From assembly GCF_000801105.2 (NCBI RefSeq), contig NC_079515.1:18685407-18749406 (forward strand): a stretch of DNA of 64,000 nucleotides, read 5' to 3'. The notes under the pieces are model-generated. The model was not told the DNA's origin, searched no databases, and saw only the letters and a program-made list of their open reading frames with translations. This stretch comes from Raphanus sativus (taxonomy: Eukaryota; Streptophyta; Magnoliopsida; Brassicales; Brassicaceae). Positions 46,260 to 57,296 of the stretch are shown here, one piece after another (position 1 is the first letter of the stretch; the number at the start of each line of letters is the position of its first letter). A program made the position numbers and the translations under genes.

Positions 46260-47640
46260 GACCAACCAAAGAAGTGATCTATTGGTCGATAAGTCAAGAA
46301 TCTGACTTGATAACCTGGAACAAATGGAAATGATATGAGATGGGGTTTATTATATGAATAAAACATAGAAAACAAGCTGCTGGATGTGTATCACTATCAG
46401 CTTGATTAAAGAATGGATTTGAAGTGGATTTGCGGATGAAGGTTTGACTGAATCTCTCAATCTGAAGGAATGATGGAAACGATGTGATTGACTCTATCAA
46501 TCTTTTGCACAAACAAACTAGACTCACAAAATCAATAAGACAACAAAGAATCTCTCTTCGAATCCTAAAGACCAATATTTTATACAAAGAACAACTTTGA
46601 TAAAACTGAATAAACTTTCTATTAACTTGATGAATGAGGATTGTTTGTACAAATGTCGACTATGAGCTTATATAATGTCCAGATACAAAGTTCCTAACGT
46701 TTTAAGAAGATAAGAAAGGAAACAACTCAAAAACAAAGCAAGAAATTGAAAACTAACTGTTGTAGCCTTTTGTGGGATTCTTGGCTCCAAGTGAGAAACT
46801 TGATTCTTCTTGAATCTGGACGGTTTTAGGGGATAAAAAAGCTTATTGGGACCCTCTTGGATGCTTGATAGGTGCTTATATCGTCCCTAGCTTGATAAGT
46901 AAAGAGCTGTTGGACATTAATGTTGGTTTGCTCCATATAAGGCAAGATGGTGTAAATGAGGATCCTCCTGATCCTATGTTGGCTAGTGCATGGTATGAAC
47001 TCATATAACTCCTTTGGCTCGTGCATAATGTCTCCAGGTAGCCTTGGTTTAGTCTGGATGTTTTCTGTTCGGAATTAATTGGCTTGGAAGTGATTAAACC
47101 GAAAGATCCAATCTTTCCATAAATAACTCCGGTTGAGTTTAATGACTTCTTCAAGGATCCACATGATCCTATGGATGATGGTGCAGATAAGGACTTCTGG
47201 AATACATCATGATTGGTTGAAATGATCTCCTGGTTGCCAATTTCTGGTTTGAATCTGATTGAATCGGTTAGCTTCCAATTGAGGTAAGTACAGAACTGGT
47301 TTGGCCGATTCTGGAGAATGGATCATAACTTCTGATTTTTGTGGTAATTTCTCCTGATTTTGGGATTTATGTAAATATGAGAGATCCTTCTTGGATCCTA
47401 TGATGGGTTTTGGTTCAGGCTGCTCTTTCCTTGGGCTTGAATCTCCTTCTAAAGTCGGATACTCGCTGATGGACGGGCTGAGGAACCTCTGAATTGTAAA
47501 ATTCATAACTTCCTGGTCCGTCAACATTTTGGCCTGATTCAAATTGGTATGAATTCCTTCTTGAGTTTAGAATCCATGAAAATTAGTCTCGTGATTAAAA
47601 CCCTCCTGGTTTGAACAATATGTCATTTTAAGTGCACATA
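46260..47640 (-). mobile_element. Gypsy-type polyprotein remnant
   Basis: Minus-strand pieces PKPIIGSKKDLSYLHKSQNQ, then PVLYLPQLEANRFNQIQTRN, WQPGDHFNQS (47542-47207) and MHEPKELYEFIPC (47026 on) resemble the variable gag/pol region of Ty3/gypsy elements that is very common in Brassica genomes, from memory. Frames are broken by stops and shifts. No LTR could be paired. Confidence 0.5.
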
Positions 47641-47689
47641 TGTCCTGATTGGCGCCTCGATTTGTTAGGTAAAGGGTTGGGTCGACCTC

Positions 47690-48290
47690 CGGTTCAGCTA
47701 CTGGTTTGATGGCCACATCAAGTGAAGACTGGTTTCTTGACACTCATTCATGTTCCAAGTGTGGATCAACATGCAGCCATTCTCACCAAACCATTACATT
47801 CTAGTCCATTTCCATTTTGAATTGCATGCCAGTGACAAGCCTTTATGTTCCGAATTGAGTTTTAAGGCGGAAGGGAGTGTATTAAATGATACATACTAGT
47901 ATAACTATACTTTATATTATACCCCGGTTTACTTGGATTATATTTATGTAAATAATGAACCACTTGTACATTGTTCATTGTTCATTAAGTTAATGAGAGA
48001 TTCATTTTAAGTTATCTCTCTTTTGCAGAGATAGTGAGCTAAATCAATTTACATTATCACCACTTTAGATTTTCCCATGTGTTATAATTCACGTCTAATG
48101 AGAGGTAGACATTTGTATGGCTTTCTAGTGAATTTTCTAACCTTCTTATTCCTTCAAAATATTTGGTTAGCCTTGTCAACGGCTAAGACTTCTCCCGAGA
48201 CCTTCTAACTTGAATCATTACTTTCATTATTTATTCTATATATGATCGATCTAAACCTTCAGATCTGAGTAGATCTAAACTTTTAACATC
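47690..48290 (+). mobile_element. Copia 3' end with polypurine tract and LTR
   Basis: The plus strand encodes KTGFLTLIHVPSVDQHAAI, then LTKPLHSSPFPF, the usual end of a Copia RNase H domain (consensus HVPS-x-x-Q-x-ADI-x-TK). About 100 bases on, a polypurine tract AAGGCGGAAGGGAG is followed at once by TG, the start of a 3' LTR (47878). The LTR may end at TAACA near 48290. Everything upstream of the last RNase H part is missing. Confidence 0.7.
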
Positions 48291-48714
48291 ATAACCATGT
48301 TTTAGTGTAAATATAATTTTGTTTGAACATATAACACAACAAAGAAAACCAATGATAAATATTTTTTGATAAACAAATTTAATAACGATGATTTAAGAAT
48401 TAATGACTACAAATTTAGCATAAACTGAACTGATTTTCTGTGTTGGGTAATATATATGTAATGACAATGATGATTACACAAAAATGTTGCAATAAAATTT
48501 TAGATCTAAATTGTTAGCGATAAAAATAATGCAGCAATAGTTTGGATACATTCTATGACCTCTTCATAATGAAATGCCTATAAAAACGATCTGCAAAACC
48601 ATGAAATGTAAGTATTTGTATTTTAACGGCTTTGTCCATGTGTTTGAGCAACATTCATTACAACTTTAATACAGTGATGAGAACAATCAAGAACAACAGT
48701 TTTTAACAAAAAAA
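48291..48714. other. Intergenic, no gene seen
   Basis: AT-rich sequence between the Copia LTR and the GT-rich retroposon; no feature was recognised. Confidence 0.35.
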
Positions 48715-49962
48715 ATGCTCTCTCCTAACCGGCATTTCTCCTCCTTCTCTCATCTCAAAGTTACAGTAACAGTAATAGTTCAGTCTCGTTTTTCTCCGGC
48801 GGTCGCTGACTCATCGTCTCTGTTCTTTCCTTTGATGTCTTCTAATGTTCTCTCCTTCTGTTGTCTCTTTCCGTTTTCTTCTTCAGCTACAGATTCAGGT
48901 CGTTTCGTCTCAGATCCGGGTTCTGGTGCTCCTCTAGTGGGGCTATGGGTGGTGGTGCTGCTTGAGGATGGCGGTGGCGGTTTCTAGGCTGCAATGCAGG
49001 TTGCCCTAGGGTTTTCTTCCGGTCCATTTTCCATGTACCTCGTTATGGCGTCATGTCGAGCCGAAGTTGTGTGCGATGGTAGTTTTGTTTAGATCTGATA
49101 TATAGCGAGTCAAAGATCTTTCTCCTCTAGCTCCTCTGGTGGTCTCTGGATGAGGCGTCTGGGTTCGTCGATTGTCGGGTTGTGTCTCGATTTTCAGGTT
49201 TTCCCAGTGGCAACGTGTGGTAGGAGTGTGTGGATTGAACGGTGCGTTGTGGTAGTGCGTGTCACCGGAAATGCTTATTTTGCTCTGATTAATGAGCTAA
49301 TCCAATGTTCCGGTGATTTTCCTTGTCCACTCCTTGGAGTTTTTGGTGGTATGGCCTTACGCCTCGCTCTCTCATCCCTTTAGTATGCGGCTTTGACTTT
49401 TTCTCTATTGGTCTTGGTTGCTGTGTAGTCTCCATGCGGCAGTGGGTCACTCGGTTCTGTGCGGTCTTCTCCCTCTATATGTGGGTTCGGTTCAATGGGT
49501 GTAGACGGTCCCAAGGGGTCGGGTCTGAAGAAGACATTCTTCAGGTCTGCTTTTCGAACGACGGCATCGTCGCATGGACACTTGCTCTCGTGCCTTCAGG
49601 GGTGAATATGTCTGGTGTTTTTGGTAGGTCCATGCTTTGATTCTTCAGCCAGTTTGTGGTTTGTGTTGGGTTGAGTTTCGGAAGATGCATGATCCGTAGC
49701 TTCTAAGTTTGAGGGTGCCTATATCTCGGCTCGTGGCAACTATCTCCTGTCTCCGGCCACGAGCCTTTCCAGCTTGCTTTGGTCTTTACCCGATCCACGC
49801 TTAGCTGGTTGCTAGTCTAGCTTTCTTGCTATGGTTTCTTGTCAATGTCGTTTTTGTTATATTGCGTAATTTAATTTTCATATTTCGCTATTTGTTATCT
49901 TTGTAATTGCAGTCAAAAAATTGAAAATTTGGTTTAATTTAACATATTACCAAAAAAAAATT
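48715..49962 (+). mobile_element. GT-rich non-coding retroposon
   Basis: About 1.25 kb of plus-strand sequence is rich in G and T, with CGGCGG and GGTGGTGG words and several short overlapping frames but no domain. It ends ACATATTACC followed by a run of A (49954-49962). This composition and poly(A) end fit non-coding retroposons such as Sadhu elements. The 5' end and target duplication are not certain. The short frames are judged spurious. Confidence 0.55.
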
Positions 49963-50426
49963 AATAGTGTTAGAAAAATATACAGTTTTATCATGACTTC
50001 AAATCTCAAACCTGCCTTGAATTTAATTTTCACTAGACAGCACAGTACTACTAAGTTTTAAATTATTGTCCTAATAAATATCTTATCCAATGTCCACACG
50101 TTTGTTCCCCCCTATTATATTCTCACTTTCAAGATCGGTATATTCCATTTTCATTATTATTTTTTCTCTCGGACGATCATTGATTTCGAACTCTTTCCAA
50201 TCTAGACGAACGATCTTTCTCTTGTTACGTTCTTCTTCTTCAATCATCTGTTCATATTCATTTTCCCATTTAAATATTCTTTCTTGAGTTTCTCAAAACT
50301 TGTCGCTAATCAATGAATCTGATATGCTTTTCGAGGACACCCATCTCTGCAAATTTCTCGGCTTTTCCGTGATTTCCCTGGACAGAATTAGGGTTTAGAG
50401 GCAAAGCATATCTTCCTTCTCGAACG
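49963..50426. other. Promoter and leader of the CCCH gene
   Basis: From about 50090 the sequence is CT-rich (TTTCTCTC, TCTTCTTCTTC), typical of a plant 5' untranslated leader, running into the ATG at 50427. Confidence 0.45.
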
Positions 50427-52018
50427 ATGAGTCATCACCACCACCGGCGTGATTCCGGCGGAGATGTAGTCCACGTGATCCCCACCACAAACAACCCTCC
50501 GCCGGAGAATTGGTTCCCCAATCTCGGCGACACCTCCGTATGGGCCACGGAAGACGACTACAACCGCGTCTGGGCTTCGAACCCCGACGGCGACAACAAC
50601 AACAACGGTCCTCCTCCGAACAAGAAAACTCGAGGCTCTCCGTCGCCGTCGGCGGCGAGCAACCGCACCAAGGCGATCGGGAAAATGTTCTTCAAGACGA
50701 AGCTGTGCTGCAAGTTCCGAGCGGGGACGTGTCCGTACGTGACGAACTGCAACTTCGCTCACACCGTGGAGGAGCTTCGCCGGCCGCCGCCCAACTGGCA
50801 GGAGATCGTGGCGGCTCACGAGGAGGAGGGAAGTCCGAGTAGGGAAGAGTTTCAGATCCCGTCTCTGGTGTCGACGGGGGAGGAGAGTGGGAGGTCGTCG
50901 TTTAAAGGAAGGCATTGCAAGAAGTATTACACAGAGGAAGGGTGTCCTTATGGTGAGAGCTGTACTTTTATGCACGATGAGGCTTCAAGGAATAGAGAAA
51001 GCGTTGCTATTAGTTTAGGCCCTGGTGGCGGTTACGGTGGTGGTGGTGGAAGTGGGATTCAGATTGTGAAGCCTTCAAATTGGAAGACAAGGATTTGTAA
51101 TAAATGGGAGATTACTGGCTATTGTCCCTTTGGTGCTAAGTGCCATTTTGCTCACGGAGCTGCAGGTAAAATGATTTATGGAATGGTTTAACTCTAGTGA
51201 GTATCTTGTAGGTTGGGTTATGTACTTATGTTAAAATGTACCTCATTGGACCCTGAAGCTCTAGGCTAGGTGACTCTATCTGGTTCTGTATCTTAAGAAA
51301 CCGCTTTATTCGATCGAGTTCTTGGATAGCTTTTTGTTAGTTATTAGAGTAGTACAAGTTTAAATCAATGGTTCTTTAATGAATGGAATAGTGAGAATGG
51401 ATTTATTATAAAGGAGATATGATATGGACTTACAAATGGATAGGAATGCTACAAAAGAAATAGCATACGAGATTGATTTGTGTGTGACTTATATTTGATT
51501 GGTTCTGATAGTGCAATGAAACAAGGCTGGCTTATAAGCTGCTTGAAAATTGAATTCTTACAACTTTTGATAGCTTATACGTCTTTTGTTTCTAAAAAGG
51601 GTAGAGACTTGATATAGGTTCTTATTGGAAACAAGGTCTTAGAATTGCTGAACTTTATGACCTAAAAGGAGTTGCAAAGTCGTGTAGGTTTTTTTAAAGT
51701 TTGGAGTCTTTATGATTGGCAGAGTTGCATAGATTTGGTGGAGGACCCGTAGAAGGAGAAGGCAAAGACGGAGTATCACCCAATTCAGAAGTAAAGCAAA
51801 CAGGACCAAACCCGAAAGGAGATTCAGACACAACAACAACGACACTTTTATCTCCAGGAGTTCCACATAATTCAGACGCTGGTTACCACAGTGGAGTCGC
51901 ATTGCAACGAGCTTCTAGTGCGGTGACGCAGAAGCCTGGGATCAGAACACATCAGAAATGGAAAGGACCCGGGAAAATCAGTCTGATATACGGTGATTGG
52001 GTTGACGATATTGAATGA
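50427..52018 (+). CDS. CCCH-type zinc-finger protein with three fingers
   Basis: Two exons, 50427-51165 and 51723-52018 (G|AG codon at the junction), giving 344 residues. Three CCCH fingers are visible: CCKFRAGTCPYVTNCNFAH (C-x7-C-x5-C-x3-H, about residues 93-111), CKKYYTEEGCPYGESCTFMH (C-x8-C-x5-C-x3-H, about 164-183) and CNKWEITGYCPFGAKCHFAH (C-x8-C-x5-C-x3-H, about 226-245). The N-terminus is His/Asn/Pro-rich with WFPNLGDTSVWATEDDYN. The C-terminus ends KWKGPGKISLIYGDWVDDIE. Proteins of this kind bind RNA, and plant members act in mRNA regulation. The exact target is unknown. It corresponds to At1g32360, the neighbour of AOX1D in Arabidopsis (from memory). Partial copies of finger 1 occur downstream at 52.5 and 54.6 kb. 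Confidence 0.93.
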
Positions 52019-52464
52019 AAGTTATCTCCTACTTTTAAACTCCAGTGATGATGGTACAGTTTGTTTGTTTGTAGAGTTTTGTATCTTTGTAATGGCTTGT
52101 ATCTCGTTTTATTGTTGTTGTTGTTGTACATTATGACTGTTCTAAAAAGTTGAAATTTCTCTATCCTTTCCATTTTTTTATCAATCCAACCATGTATTGA
52201 TATAAAGCATAAAGATCTTGACAAGTTTTTTTTTTGTCACATGATCAATCTTTTAGGTTCAGCAAACTGTTAATTCAGTTTGTATCACATACATTTCATT
52301 TTTATGATATATACATTCTTAACAAACAAACAAAAAGCTGACCACATGTATTCGTTGTTTCAAATCGTATCTAACTAGTTCATGTTTTTAACTTGTAAAC
52401 TGGTGCATTTCAATCAAACATTTGGTTGATTAGATTTTGAACCAATACATACAAAACGGTTCTT

Positions 52465-52585
52465 AGTTAAGAAGATGTTCTTTACCGTGATGGAAACGTG
52501 TCCGTGCATCACGAATTACAACTGCGATAGCACCGTGGAATCGTGGATGAGCTTCGTCGTTCTCTGCCATATTCACAGTTAAAAA
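52465..52585 (+). pseudogene. Partial copy of CCCH finger 1 (copy A)
   Basis: The words AAGATGTTCTT, ACGTGTCCGT, ACGAATTACAACT, CACCGTGGAA and GAGCTTCGTCG match in order the finger 1 codons of the upstream gene (50683-50790: KMFF, TCPYVTNCNFAHTVEELRR). Cys and His codons are partly lost, so it is not functional. Confidence 0.75.
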
Positions 52586-52664
52586 TAAAAAGAGATATTT
52601 TAGAATACCTCATATGTTCTAATCTCTGGTCTCAACTTTGATTCTTCTTCTCTATCTCTCTCTC

Positions 52665-52772
52665 TCTATAGTGCCATACCCCGAGCATCGAACTCGTCAC
52701 GCGATTGCGATTCACAATAATGTGGCTTCGCTGACCGCTGACCGTATGAGCTACGAGAGTTAGGCGACTTTC
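52665..52772 (-). mobile_element. Old tRNA-derived SINE-like sequence (copy A)
   Basis: The minus strand has an A-box-like TAGCTCATACGGTCAG (52753-52738) and a B-box-like GAGTTCGATGCTC (52695-52683) spaced as in tRNA-derived SINEs, followed by a short (AG)n run. The same unit is in copy B at 54815-54895, so it was there before the block was duplicated. Confidence 0.55.
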
Positions 52773-52895
52773 CTTTATCCTGCAATTTATTTGACCGAGT
52801 TTTGGCCAACAATCTGTATATTCTTTTTTTTTGTTCAATCTGTATATTCTTTAGCATTTTCTTAACCACAATTAAAACGATTAGAAGTAGCTAAT

Positions 52896-53229
52896 TGACT
52901 GTTGACAAAAAAAGAAAGGTAGCTGATTGACCAATAAATATAATTATTCAATAAAATGGTTATTTAACAAAAAAAAAGTATCACATTCTGAAATAAAATA
53001 TGGTTACTTATGCAACAAAACAACAATTTATAAAAGAAAACTAGCGTATAAAAAGTCCTAAATATTAGAATTCTCTATTTGGGTTTCACAAAGAAGTAAC
53101 AAGTTAAGATCAAAAATAGGTAACTAATATACGTATATCTATACTATTATTTGCTAAAAAAATTTCTATTTTCTCACATTAAAAGTTAACGTAATTATAT
53201 TGTTGTTACTCTTAATGAATAACTGTATA
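52896..53229. other. Spacer between the block copies, no gene seen
   Basis: AT-rich sequence; no gene or element end was recognised before the Helitron terminus. Confidence 0.35.
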
Positions 53230-53256
53230 CTAGGTGTTTTGTCCGCACATGCGGGC
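53230..53256 (-). mobile_element. Helitron 3' terminus, minus orientation
   Basis: CTAG at 53230-53233 is followed on the plus strand by GTGTTTTGT and the hairpin CCGCA-ca-TGCGG (53243-53254), i.e. a Helitron 3' end read on the minus strand. Its body would extend right into the AT-rich 53260-53640 interval; the 5' end was not found. Confidence 0.6.
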
Positions 53257-53819
53257 ATAAATCGTTTTACTAATAATAATTAGTATGTATTATGATTTAA
53301 ATATCATGATAACTTATTTTTTATATTCTTAATCGTTATAGTTTTTTATTTTTATTTCGGTCTACGTCTTTTTTACACAAATGAAAGTTGTAAAACTATG
53401 AGACCATAGAGCATAATTACATATCAAATATTTCACAAAATAAAGCACTAAAACACAAATAATCCAAGTAAGAATAAAAATAAATAAAAAATAAATAAAA
53501 ACTAAAGTTCGATGATAGTTTAGAAGATAAAAAACAAATTTAGATAATGACAATATTTCATTGGTTTACTTGATCAATATATACATTGACTTATCTTAAT
53601 ATTTCATAAGTTTACTTTTAATAAAAGAAAAATAGATAATGATAGTTTTATTGTTGTTGTTGTTGTACATTATGACTGTTCTAAAAAGTTGAAATTTCTG
53701 TATCCTTTCCATCTTTTTATCAATGCAACCATGTATCCTGCTCATAAAGCATAAAGATCTTGACAAAATATCAATTGAATTTTCTTTCAAGTTGTTTTTT
53801 GTCACTGGATCAATCTTTT

Positions 53820-54134
53820 TTTTTCTAAGAACGTTAATATCATATTAATGATGTTTAGATTTACAAAAAGTTAATCTAAGAGTACTCTACCTTGGCAAAA
53901 AGAAAGAAAAAACAAGATAGAGCAATGTTTAAGAAACCTAGCAGATTAGATAATCCAACTTGACAAAAGAGAATGAAATTTCTTCCTGTCCCTCCTTGCC
54001 ATGATTGTATTCTTCACATTTCTGTATATCCCTCTTGCAATCACCGTTGGAGCGATAATGCAGTTGTTGTGATATACATTGTTTCTTTGCTTCCATAGAT
54101 GGTAGACTGTCGACTGAACCGCTATCTTCTTGAG
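53820..54134 (-). mobile_element. Severely 5'-truncated LINE with 16-bp target duplication
   Basis: ACTGGATCAATCTTTT flanks the insert (53804-53819 and 54135-54150), with a T run directly inside the left copy, i.e. a poly(A) tail on the minus strand. The minus strand encodes AVQSTVYHLWKQRNNVYHNN and IARGIYRNVKNTIMARRDRK before a stop, the usual C-terminus of plant LINE ORF2. Copy A has the empty site. Confidence 0.9.
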
Positions 54135-54360
54135 ACTGGATCAATCTTTTAGGTGCAGCAAACTCTTAATTCAGTTTGTATCACTTGTACATTTTGTTTT
54201 TATGATGTATACATTCTTAACAAACAAACAAAAAGCTGACCATGTTTCGTTGTTTCAAATCGTATCTAACTAGTTCATGTTTTTAACTTGTAAACTGGTG
54301 CATTTAAATCAAACAGATTCCTGTAAACACTTGGTTGATTAGATTTTGAATTTAAACCAT

Positions 54361-54541
54361 TTTTTTAATTATACAGAGGTATCCTGGCCCCACAGAAGTG
54401 GTCAAAACTAGCACGTGTTGCTACATGTCGGTCATCTATCCCTGGCGATGCCGAAATGTTAATTCTCCACTGGCCAGGATTCGAATCCAGGTGGCAGAAC
54501 TCACAGCTGTGAACTCTTTACCAACTGAGCTAGAAGCCCCG
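54361..54541 (-). mobile_element. tRNA-derived SINE
   Basis: Read on the minus strand it starts GGGGCTTCTAGCTCAGTTGG, with A box TAGCTCAGTTGG (54532-54521) and B box GGATTCGAATCC (54488-54477), then an unrelated body and an A-rich end (TAATTAAAAAAATGG). Copy A of the block lacks it: there the host reads TTTGAACCAATACATAC without a break. It fits Brassicaceae SB-type SINEs transcribed by RNA polymerase III. Confidence 0.88.
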
Positions 54542-54571
54542 GTTAACATATATACAAAACGGTTCTTAGTT

Positions 54572-54675
54572 AGGAAGATTATTATTCGCCGTGATGGGAA
54601 CGTCCGTACACCACGAATTACAACTGCGATAAGCACCGTGGAGGAGCTTCGTCGTTCTCTACCATATTCACAGTT
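54572..54675 (+). pseudogene. Partial copy of CCCH finger 1 (copy B)
   Basis: The counterpart of 52465-52585, with AACGTCCGTA, ACGAATTACAACT and CACCGTGGAGGAGCTTCGTCG. In places it is closer to the parent gene than copy A (GTGGAGGAGCTTCG is intact) but it is still without working zinc ligands. Confidence 0.75.
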
Positions 54676-54745
54676 ACACATCAGTAAAATTAATAAGAGA
54701 TATTTTACAATACCTCATATGATTTTAATGTATGATACTTCTTCT

Positions 54746-54748
<3 letters not shown>

Positions 54749-54806
<58 letters not shown>
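54749..54806. repeat. (TC)n microsatellite
   Basis: An almost perfect TC run of about 55 bases next to the SINE-like unit of copy B. The matching place in copy A has only about 20 bases. Confidence 0.95.
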
Positions 54807-54810
<4 letters not shown>

Positions 54811-54814
54811 TTTG

Positions 54815-54895
54815 GTGCCATACCTGAATCTCGAACTCGTAAAGCGATTCTAATTAATGTGTCTTCGCTGACCATATGAGCTACTAGAATTAGGC
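54815..54895 (-). mobile_element. Old tRNA-derived SINE-like sequence (copy B)
   Basis: Counterpart of 52665-52772, with A-box-like TAGCTCATATGGTCAG and B-box-like GAGTTCGAGATTC on the minus strand. Confidence 0.5.
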
Positions 54896-55008
54896 GACTT
54901 CACATTATCTTGAAATTTATTTATCCGCGTTTCAATCTTCTCGGCCAACAATCCGTATATTCTTTGGCATTTACTTAACCACAATTAAAACGATTAGAAG
55001 TAGCTAAT

Positions 55009-55169
55009 AGCGTGTAGAGTGAGTGTGCTAGACGAGGAAGCGGGTGAATGGGTCGTGGTAAGTGATCTTTGGACAACTTGAATGTTTGTAGATGCGCAAG
55101 AGAGACTCGTGTGACGATCCTCAACAAGTCTCCAATGGTGGCTAAGAGGTTTGAGCACGATGAGCCGTA
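55009..55169 (+). pseudogene. Unrecognised gene fragment
   Basis: The plus strand reads VSVLDEEAGEWVVVSDLWT in one frame and, after a shift, ILNKSPMVAKRFEHDEP before a stop. It looks like the C-terminal end of a protein broken by frameshifts, but I cannot name the family. Confidence 0.35.
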
Positions 55170-57296
55170 AAATCTCACTTTGGATTTTTGTCTGAGCTTA
55201 TTATCATGTAGTTTGAAATTCAGTTTCAGTGTAATGAATCAAAACTTGATTTCTACGAAACAAATATTTTGAGTTGAAAGATATGAAAACAATTAGAATA
55301 ACAAGAACTAAAATAGAAACATGACCGGTTTGGTTTAAGTGGAAAAGTATAACCGTTAGGAAATGGGTGGAAAATGCAAGCCCGGTTCGATTTCAAAATC
55401 AATTGGCTCAGTTTTGAATTATAGCCGTTAGAAAACGCATCTTCACCAAACGCATAAATGATCCATCCTACTCCGTTAATTTATTTCCACAATTTCATTT
55501 TCTGGGAAGATCGAATTCTCTCCCTCGACGATTAGCAAAACAAGATTACGATCTTATGATAAGTAAGTGCTTTCGCTCTCTCTCTGTAAATCGTGAATTT
55601 GGTTGAGGATTTCTAAGTTTCGAGTACTCTTCGATCGCGATTTTGTCTCTGGGGTCTCCAAATCGTTTCTTCTTGAAGAGATCTTTGATTAGGTTGTTTT
55701 TTGGTTTTATTTTGAAGGTCGATTCCGCCTGAAACCCCCGATGTGATTGTTGGGATCTTTCACTCACTCGTCGTCGAGGTACGGCTCTCTCTGTCTATGT
55801 TAATTAGGGTTTTGTATAGGTTTCATCTGTTTTAGGATTTCGTTCTCAATTAACTAATTTGTTCAAAGAATTACTTTTGTAGACTATCTTTTGCACTCGT
55901 CGTTGCTACATTCTCTTAGATTTGCTTGCGATTAGTTAAAAAAAAAAACATCTTATGTATACACTCTCCCTCCGTTTCAATTGACTGTAAATTCCATCAT
56001 GCATATATAGGAGGAGTGTACAATCTGTCTTGTATAAAGGTCAATCTTGTCTGAACATGGTTTTTGGTTTGAACAGATGGTTAGTATCGCTTGGAGGAGG
56101 AAACCCCACCTGCCTTTTTTTGCTGCCAGAGTTACTTCTCTCTACATAGCTGGAAGCTTACTCCCATCGTCAGTTCGTCACCAAGGTAATTTCTGTGTCT
56201 ATGTTTTTAAAAGTTTCTGTCTTTTTGAAGATGGACTTTCAAAAAGAGCACTAGTCTAATAGTGTTCTGTCAGATTATTTATTTGGGTAACATTGTCCCG
56301 TAAGGTATCTTTTGGTTGGTAGTGCGTGCATGTCTAAAGAAATAGTTATGGGGATGGAGAATAAAACTTGTACTCTATTGGTTAGTAGTGCATGCTTTAA
56401 TTGTCGTTAAGACAAAGACTATATGTGGAGGGGATGAGAAAACAATGACCCACGGCTTTGAAAAACGCCTAATGGCTTAAATAAGAAGAGACTAGTTGGA
56501 TTGGAAAAACTACCAACAGCTTAAATTAAGATAGATGTCTTATGACAAAGGCTCTAAACCACAAGGCTAAAAAACTATCTTTGTCTCTAAACCATAAAAG
56601 GCTTAAAAGTAGACAAAGACTATGAGTTGAATGGGTTGGTTTACGGTTTGTTGGATGGAAAGAAAAAACGACCAACAGCTGAAATAAGCTTAAGACACAA
56701 GTCTGAAACAAAAAGTCTTTTACACAAAAGACAATATGGGGGTTGCTTGGAAAAGGGGTGCATGGTGGAACAAAAGAGTTCAAACGGCTTAAAGAAGTCT
56801 TAAAAAAGGCTCTTGGCTAAGACAAAAAGGGGTCGGTTTTGAGATATGGTGGATGGAAAAATGACCAGCTGTTTAGGGGAAAACGACCTATTTCCCCACC
56901 GTAACTATGGCATAGTAATAAATGTACACAAAGTTTAAGCCTCGTCCCAGTTGCACACATACCAACTATAACAACGCCTTTCCACATACGAGAAAAGATC
57001 GAAACCCGTTTCCCCCTCAACTTTGAAAATCAGACTAATACCGACATATCATGGTTAATAGTTGGTTAGTGTTTCTAAAACCCAGACTTAACCAATGACT
57101 AACCTATCTTAACCAAAAACAACCCGATTATCACCCGATTAGAGAATTAAAACCCAATTAAATCCCCATATATCAATCCATGACCCGATTAATCAAATTA
57201 GAAACCCTAAAACATCAACCCCTCTCTTTGGCGAAGAAGAAGGTCTCTGATTGTCTCTGATTGTCTCCAGTTAGGTAAATTCGACATCTGTATCTC

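Larger units (their letters stand above)
52107..52895 (+). repeat. Duplicated block, copy A (CCCH gene 3' flank)
   Basis: It begins in the 3' untranslated region of the CCCH gene (TTTATTGTTGTTGTTG, TACATTATGACTGTTC) and runs to GATTAGAAGTAGCTAAT. The same series of words is found in order at 53645-55006. This copy lacks the two inserts present in copy B, so it shows the empty sites. Confidence 0.85.
53645..55006 (+). repeat. Duplicated block, copy B, with two later inserts
   Basis: Second copy of the 52107-52895 block, in the same orientation. It is longer because a LINE fragment (53820-54134) and a SINE (54361-54541) have entered it. Copy B also has a much longer (TC)n tract. Confidence 0.85.

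Noticed and set aside
48715..49640. Overlapping frames of 77-105 residues in the GT-rich segment.
   Set aside because: They have no consistent frame, no domain and strong composition bias, and the segment ends like a retroposon.
50388..50975. A 195-residue minus-strand frame opposite the CCCH gene.
   Set aside because: It is the antisense shadow of a GC-rich, strongly coding exon; Arg-rich composition and no domain.
54477..54540. tRNA gene on the minus strand (A box and B box present).
   Set aside because: The arms do not close into a full cloverleaf with acceptor stem, and the sequence continues into a SINE body with an A-rich end. The empty site in the duplicated block also shows it is an insertion.
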